Assembly (NCBI GenBank): GCA_025331565.1
Contig: JAFREQ010000077.1
Span: 186,001 to 250,000 of the forward strand
From: Holacanthus passer
Lineage: Eukaryota; Chordata; Actinopteri; Pomacanthidae
DNA: 64,000 nt
Direction: 5' to 3'
Shown here in pieces: positions 59,364-64,000 of the stretch. The notes beneath the pieces were generated by a model. It was not told where the DNA came from and did not search any database. It saw only the letters and a program-made list of their open reading frames with translations. The position numbers were made by a program, and so were the translations under genes. Numbering within the stretch: position 1 is the stretch's first letter; each line of letters begins with the position of its first letter.

Positions 59364-59781
59364 GGGCTGACACCCTCTGGTCGGTTGGTGGATTGGTTGG
59401 TCAATATTTTCTTGTCCGACCAAATTCTCATTGGTTGATCAATTGACATCAATTTCATAAGAAGAAAACAGCCTCCTAATCCATTGGACACGGCTCCGCT
59501 CGCTCACCAGAGCAGCTCCGGTCTGTGGCGCAGTAGCCTTCGGTGTTGATAGGCCATTACTGGTGATGTGTAACCAGTCAGATAGTGCTGCAGGTGGGAT
59601 ATTGAGCAAGACTACAAAGTGGTGAATACAGACGGCCCAACAGAGCCAAAATAGCCCATTTCTAAATTGATTTATTTTATCTGCAATCAGATTAAAAAAA
59701 ATAAAAATCCCCTTTGACCAACTGATTGGTTGAAGAATAGGTAGAATTTCCACCAAGATTTTCTTTGGTTGACAACAGCCC
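59364..59781. mobile_element. hAT-like non-autonomous transposon
   Basis: The element starts GGGCTGACACCCTCTGG and ends GGTTGACAACAGCCC, so the outermost GGGCTG/CAGCCC are inverted. The ends carry repeated GGTTGGTC and GACCAA words. The interior (TGTGTAACCAGTCAGATAG, then GTGCTGCAGGTGGGAT) matches a repeat I recall from fish genomes. CACTTTG before and CACTTTT after may be an imperfect 8-base target duplication. At 418 bases it has no transposase; the 132-codon minus-strand frame over it (59439-59837) is not a gene. Confidence 0.6.
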
Positions 59782-59789
59782 GACACTTT

Positions 59790-60730
59790 TATGTAGAATG
59801 AAACTTCTGACTTGAGACAGATTGATATATGACACAAATACAGTTCACTTATGTCAACATTTCACCTTCTGACGTCAGGTTAATAAGATGGAGCAGTCCT
59901 GCTTCCTGAAGTTGGACAAGATCAAAAATAAGCATTTTTTCTACTCTACATATTCAGAGGAGTTGTTTCATTCAAAACGGTTTAGACCATGACAGATATG
60001 GTGTAAAACGCCTATTTCTGTTCACCGCCTGTTTTGAACAGACTGTACTGGCAGTGTAAAACCAGACAAGCTGATCAACATCTCTCAGTACCAAAGCAAT
60101 GAATCCAATTAAGTTCAATTTCATTATTTTGACCTGCTACGATAATACTCTCAACAGAGTGCCAAGGTCAGACACTACGGCCTTCTGCTTAGTCGGCTGG
60201 AGAGTCCGGTATAAAGAATATAAATGAATATAATGACAATCGCGATGATGTGAATATTGATGCTCGTTTTCATGCAGCATTTAACCAAGAGATGATACAG
60301 TCTACTTGCCGACAAAGAGGTCAGACGCAACAAATGCCTGATCATGTGACTTCTGTTGGCGTCAACCTACTGGAAACACACAAGAGCTTTTTAATGTCTT
60401 TGATGGCACACATTTACCTGACGAAGACTTCAGAAGATACGAGTCAAAAATGTTTAAATAGAACACAGCAGCAGGTCCACAAAGAAATCGGTGTAAACTT
60501 AATATAATATTTCGTCTTTGTGCACAATATGAAGAAAAATGTTCTGCGGTCACGTTTCATGTCCAGTTTGCATTTTCAACTTCTATTTGTACTTCCAATA
60601 AAACTACACCCATCTTATTCCATTATTCATGCAACACAACTCGCAAATTGCACAACTGAAACATTCCAACAATATCTCTATCATGAAGGAGAAAAAAAAA
60701 AACACACACTCAAAATTTCTTCTAAAAACC
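59790..60730. other. Anonymous DNA
   Basis: No gene. An A-rich run lies at about 60692-60701. Short frames only. Confidence 0.5.
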
Positions 60731-60739
60731 CTCTGAGCC

Positions 60740-61160
60740 GTCCTCTTCAAACCGTCTCTATCAGAAGCCGGAGTGTGGTCAGCTGGGTCTCAGCGCCTTC
60801 AATTGCACCACTCATCGATTATAGAAGGTCGCCTCACTAATGAGCGAAGGTCAGCTGCTTCTTCATCCGTCACTGTCGCCCTCGCCATCCTTTCTTTCCT
60901 GTTAGTTTCCAGTCCTCTCTGCTCCCCTCTCATTGTCTGGCATGCAGCAGAATGTGGCGCGAGAGGAGGACATGTCAATGTTATCAGCATGCAACAGACG
61001 ACAGCTTTGAGGGAGACCGTGACTTTCAGCTGCTGCCCCAGTGGCTAATTACCCACGCTCGTCATCGGCTGGACCCCCGCTCGCCACTTTGCAAAACAAA
61101 CCACCAAGCTATGAGCGGCCATTTTGCAAGCCAACACTTATTTTGACTTTATTTAATGTT
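60740..61160. promoter_or_regulatory. Most GC/CpG-rich island of the window, possible conserved element
   Basis: Repeat-free sequence with many CpGs (GAATGTGGCGCGAGAGGAGG, CACGCTCGTCATCGGC) surrounded by AT-rich DNA. Several frames of 60-106 codons overlap on both strands, none with a recognised motif or paired splice sites. It ends in GGCCATTTTGCAAGCC before AT-rich text resumes. A conserved regulatory element is the simplest reading; a non-coding first exon or promoter is possible. Confidence 0.3.
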
Positions 61161-61164
61161 GGAC

Positions 61165-62020
61165 ACGACTAATGCTGAGGAGCTCATTAGGAGTGTTTCA
61201 CCGAAGATGCCCCCCATTTCTGCCCACTTGGGTTTCTTATTTCATAATAAAATTAACATGTGTTGTATAAAGTTTGTTCTTGGCTTTCCAGATGAGAAAG
61301 CTTGGGTTACTACAGCCCAACCTACGTTTGTGTATGCTGGATTTTTGAGATCACTACTGATAATTGGGAACATTTTATAAGAATATATGGGCTGATATTT
61401 TTTTTTTCATACACACACACTGAAAAATAAAACTGTCACTATCTATATATTCTGGTGGAAAAAATACAGCACTATATATGAAGGCAACACTGGAGACATA
61501 TTGTAGCTCTGCCATGGCCTGTAGCTTTGTCTTGCCCTGGGCGGCTGCTTGTGTTTCCCTTCAGGTCCTGATAGTGCAACTATTACAGATTGTGTTTCTG
61601 CAACTGGGTGCACTTGGCCCGTCCATGCAGAATGAGTTTAGGATCAGTCATCCCCATTTCTTCTCCATCTCTGGCTCTGCTGCTTACAAGACAGGTTTAA
61701 GTTTGTTTGATTTAGTTGCGCGTCCTTATTTTACACCATACACACATTCACACATCCACTCGTTAACACTACTGATCATTTCATACATTAAGATAATGTA
61801 TTTTGTTGCAGTTTCTCTAAATAATTACCATTGTTTAATGTGCCATTCATTTCTCTTGTCACGATTTAAAAGCTGGTTCGTGAAAATATCTTTGGCATTT
61901 CTGTACTGCAACTGCTTTCTATTCATCACTTGACAAATATGTGAATGTTCAGCTAATATTGCCTGATTTCTAACAATTGCAGCTGAAAGTCCTTCATGCA
62001 CAAATGTAAGTAAACTAACT
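61165..62020. other. Anonymous DNA with the window's longest frame
   Basis: A 151-codon plus-strand frame (61478-61933) encodes a hydrophobic, leucine-, serine- and phenylalanine-rich product with no recognised family. Its start context is weak and composition drifts from balanced to AT-rich along its length. One frame of this length is roughly what chance predicts here. Confidence 0.5.
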
Positions 62021-62024
62021 ACTA

Positions 62025-62115
62025 CAGAGCTGAAATGCTTGCTTGATTAATTCATTACGTGATCAACTTTGATAAAAAATTAGTCCTTTGTGTCTTTTAG
62101 TAAGAAAAATGTGAA
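62025..62115. repeat. ATTAAT-rich dispersed repeat, end fragment
   Basis: AGAGCTGAAATGCTTGCTTG, then ATTAATTCATTACGTGATCAAC and TTTGATAAAAAATTAG (in order) represent one end of the family. Confidence 0.45.
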
Positions 62116-62119
62116 TTAA

Positions 62120-63175
62120 ATGCAAAAACATTCACTGTTTTTAAGTCTTCTATAACAGTTAATTAAACATCTTTTGGACAGTTGGCCGGCCAAAATATTT
62201 AAAGACCTTGGACGTAATTGGAGTGGTCAGAAAATATTTGGCAGAATTACCAGCAATGAAAATCAACACATCCTTTACTAACACACAATGTGAAAATGTA
62301 TAAAACACTCAAAAAATACTGGTGGTTGTTGCATTAGAATTATTAGAAGTATAATACAAGTCGAAATAATAAATAAGCAGCAAGAGGATCAAGTGAAATC
62401 AATATCACTTAGATTATGCATTGTTTTGTTTGAATAACTCATTTCAAGACTTAATTTAAGAGATGATCCGCATCATTGAATGCATGTACACAGAAGAAAC
62501 AGTATATTCACAGTTTTATTGGAGTTCTAACAAAACTCTGCTGGACTTTAGTAAATATTTAAGATTAAGTTTCTGCATTTAATACCTTAAATCAATGAAT
62601 CCGTGACAACGAAGCCACAAATTCCATTAAATTCTTTTCATGGGGCAATAAGTTTGATATTTATTACACCAGAGTACAAACGGACTACAATATACCTGAA
62701 GGCGGTTGCTGATCAATACCAATAACTCTCACTTTGCCAAGTGTGATTTCACTTTCTGACCCAGGCTGCTTTTTTTCAAAACAAAAACTCTCCGTTCGCT
62801 GGAAAATTAAAAGGATGCTCTACAATCAGTGTCAGTTACAGGCCACAGAAATGCGTAAACAGACAACAGGTGTGGATGTTTTGTCAATGCTGTGATTCCT
62901 GGTTAGCAGAAGTTGATTGTAATTGTAGATCACTTCATGCCCCTTTGAAATAGTGATCCTTTTCAAATTAAAATTACATAGTATACACAAAGACAGGCAC
63001 ATAAAACGCAATAAGGCCACATAACTGAAATTCCAAGGACGTTTAATCATTAAGGAACAATGCATGACATTGATCTTATTGCTCATTTAACAGAGACCCA
63101 GACCAACCAGACTAGTATCTGATACCACAAATCAGTTATCTGTCATCAGTTCAGATCTATTTACAGCTTAAAATT
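62120..63175. other. Anonymous AT-rich DNA
   Basis: No gene, repeat or RNA recognised. Confidence 0.5.
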
Positions 63176-63179
63176 CCAT

Positions 63180-63350
63180 TAATCGACAACTGATACGCAT
63201 GAATGTCAATCAAAAGCCATCTGAGCTCTCCGTCTTTGTGGTCTTTGCAGGCAGTTGCTTTGTGAAATGCAAGAAAGCGCCTGGATCAGTTGCATTTTAA
63301 TCAATTGGAGGAGCAGAAACAAATGAGTTTGCTCTACAATTGATGCAGCT
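63180..63350. promoter_or_regulatory. Possible conserved non-coding element
   Basis: Repeat-free, with CATGAATGTCAATCAAAAGC, TTGCATTTTAATCAATTGG and CTACAATTGATGCAGCTG. Homeodomain-like words are dense and no frame is long. Inferred only. Confidence 0.2.
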
Positions 63351-63607
63351 GTTAAGTTTTATTCCATAGTTTGTGTTTAAAGCAGAAAACAGAGTAATTT
63401 TTCAGTGTGATTAACAATGGTTTTCTATTAAAGCCACCATAACCACAGAGCTGTGTATTAATGAGCTATGGGTAACACAAAGTTTACAAAGTTTTACAAA
63501 CTGAAAAAGTTCTGAACTTAGATACTTGCTTGTAAGAACGGCATCTTATTTTATGTGGGTATATGTTTTTTTCTAGATGAAATCTACCAGCATCAGGTTC
63601 TTTCAAC

Positions 63608-63652
63608 AAATTATAGATTCAAGGCAAAATTTAGCCTTGAATCTTATAATTT
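63608..63652. repeat. Near-perfect hairpin, 18/19-base arms
   Basis: The left arm AAATTATAGATTCAAGGC (63608-63625) pairs with the right arm GCCTTGAATCTTATAATTT (63634-63652) except for one bulged base, across an 8-base loop AAAATTTA. It may be the stub of an inverted-repeat transposon or a hairpin-forming RNA. It matches no microRNA that I recall. Confidence 0.8.
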
Positions 63653-63654
63653 GT

Positions 63655-64000
63655 TTTTTATTGTTTTATTGTTGTTTTTAGATTATTGCAGTCTCAGGAG
63701 CATCTGCGGCCACTGCAGCTGTGGTGGTAAATTCAGAGGTGTTGCTGGGTCCCCTGCAGCACTAAATTTCAATTTGGTGTATTTTCCAGGTTATACAATC
63801 AGGTAATTTGTCTCTGTTGTGGCCTCTGCAAAAGCAGGAGTGGGCCATGTGGATAAAATCCTGCCTTGGTTATCTGTAATTTATGGATAAAAGAGCCAAA
63901 CAGGGAAGCTCGTTTTAAGCAAATCCAGCAAGTCAAGCTATTTCAAGGTATTATCAAAATCAAAACCCTTACAAAAAAGAAGCAAGTCAAATCAAATATA
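63655..64000. other. Anonymous DNA at the window edge
   Basis: T-rich at first, then a GC-richer patch at 63690-63770 with CATCTGCGGCCACTGCAGC. No supported gene. Confidence 0.45.

Noticed and set aside
59439..59837. 132-codon minus-strand frame
   Set aside because: It lies over the hAT-like element, shows no transposase motif, and extends past the element end.
61478..61933. 151-codon plus-strand frame, the longest in the window
   Set aside because: Hydrophobic low-information product, weak start context, no known motif or splice sites. In AT-rich DNA of this length, one frame of about 150 codons over six frames is close to chance by a rough estimate.
1..64000. CRISPR arrays, operons, phage or bacterial insertion sequences
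   Set aside because: No evenly spaced direct repeats with unique spacers, no long gene-dense stretches and no prokaryotic signals; the repeat content is vertebrate.
1..64000. Endogenous retrovirus or long terminal repeats
   Set aside because: No gag, pol or env motifs of retroviral type and no paired long direct repeats were seen; the only reverse transcriptase is of the non-LTR LINE type at 41.6-42.3 kb.

Overview
This window is vertebrate nuclear DNA, most likely from a spiny-rayed (percomorph) teleost fish. It is AT-rich and lacks any sign of bacterial organisation: no operons, no ribosome-binding sites and no long reading frames. It carries dispersed repeats that I know from fish genomes. 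These are many copies of a family ending in GGGCTGCAAC/TTGCAGCCCT and rich in ATTAAT motifs, a tRNA-derived SINE with its characteristic tail, an L2/CR1-type LINE fragment, a hAT-like non-autonomous element, a CATGGCAATCCATC repeat and long CA/TG microsatellites. The fish assignment rests on remembered repeat families, not on a search.

No complete protein-coding gene can be supported. The window reads as a gene desert or as very large intron(s). The longest reading frame is about 151 codons, roughly what chance gives in 64 kb of AT-rich DNA searched on six frames. The best coding candidate is a 67-bp GC-rich segment on the minus strand (28714-28780) with good splice sites at both ends. Weaker candidates are a 58-codon small ORF at 2006-2182, a terminal-exon-like frame at 37935-38047, a terminal-exon-like frame after a CT tract at 6137-6187, and a broken coding-like stretch on the minus strand at 33983-34400.

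Layout. 1-7.3 kb: mostly anonymous, with one old ATTAAT-family copy, pyrimidine tracts and the small ORF. 7.3-8.05 kb: an unusually long, decayed (ACT)n trinucleotide field. 8.2-13.4 kb: GC-richer islands, then a cluster of tRNA-like SINE pieces near 12.0-12.4 kb and more ATTAAT-family copies. 13.4-28 kb: anonymous DNA with repeats at 21.7, 24.1 and 25.2 kb. 28-31 kb and 35.9-36.3 kb: the candidate exon plus islands that look like conserved non-coding elements. 41.6-42.6 kb: the LINE remnant. 44.6-46.6 kb: the SINE with (TG)31, and a separate (AC)30. 49-54.6 kb: poly(A) runs and MITE-like pieces. 56-60 kb: an ATTAAT copy, a GC-richer island and the hAT-like element. 60.7-61.2 kb: the most GC- and CpG-rich island. 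63.6 kb: a short near-perfect hairpin.

I found no undescribed gene system. What functional content exists is probably cis-regulatory sequence plus perhaps one or two exons of a neighbouring gene; the regulatory calls are inferences from composition and need cross-species alignment to stand.
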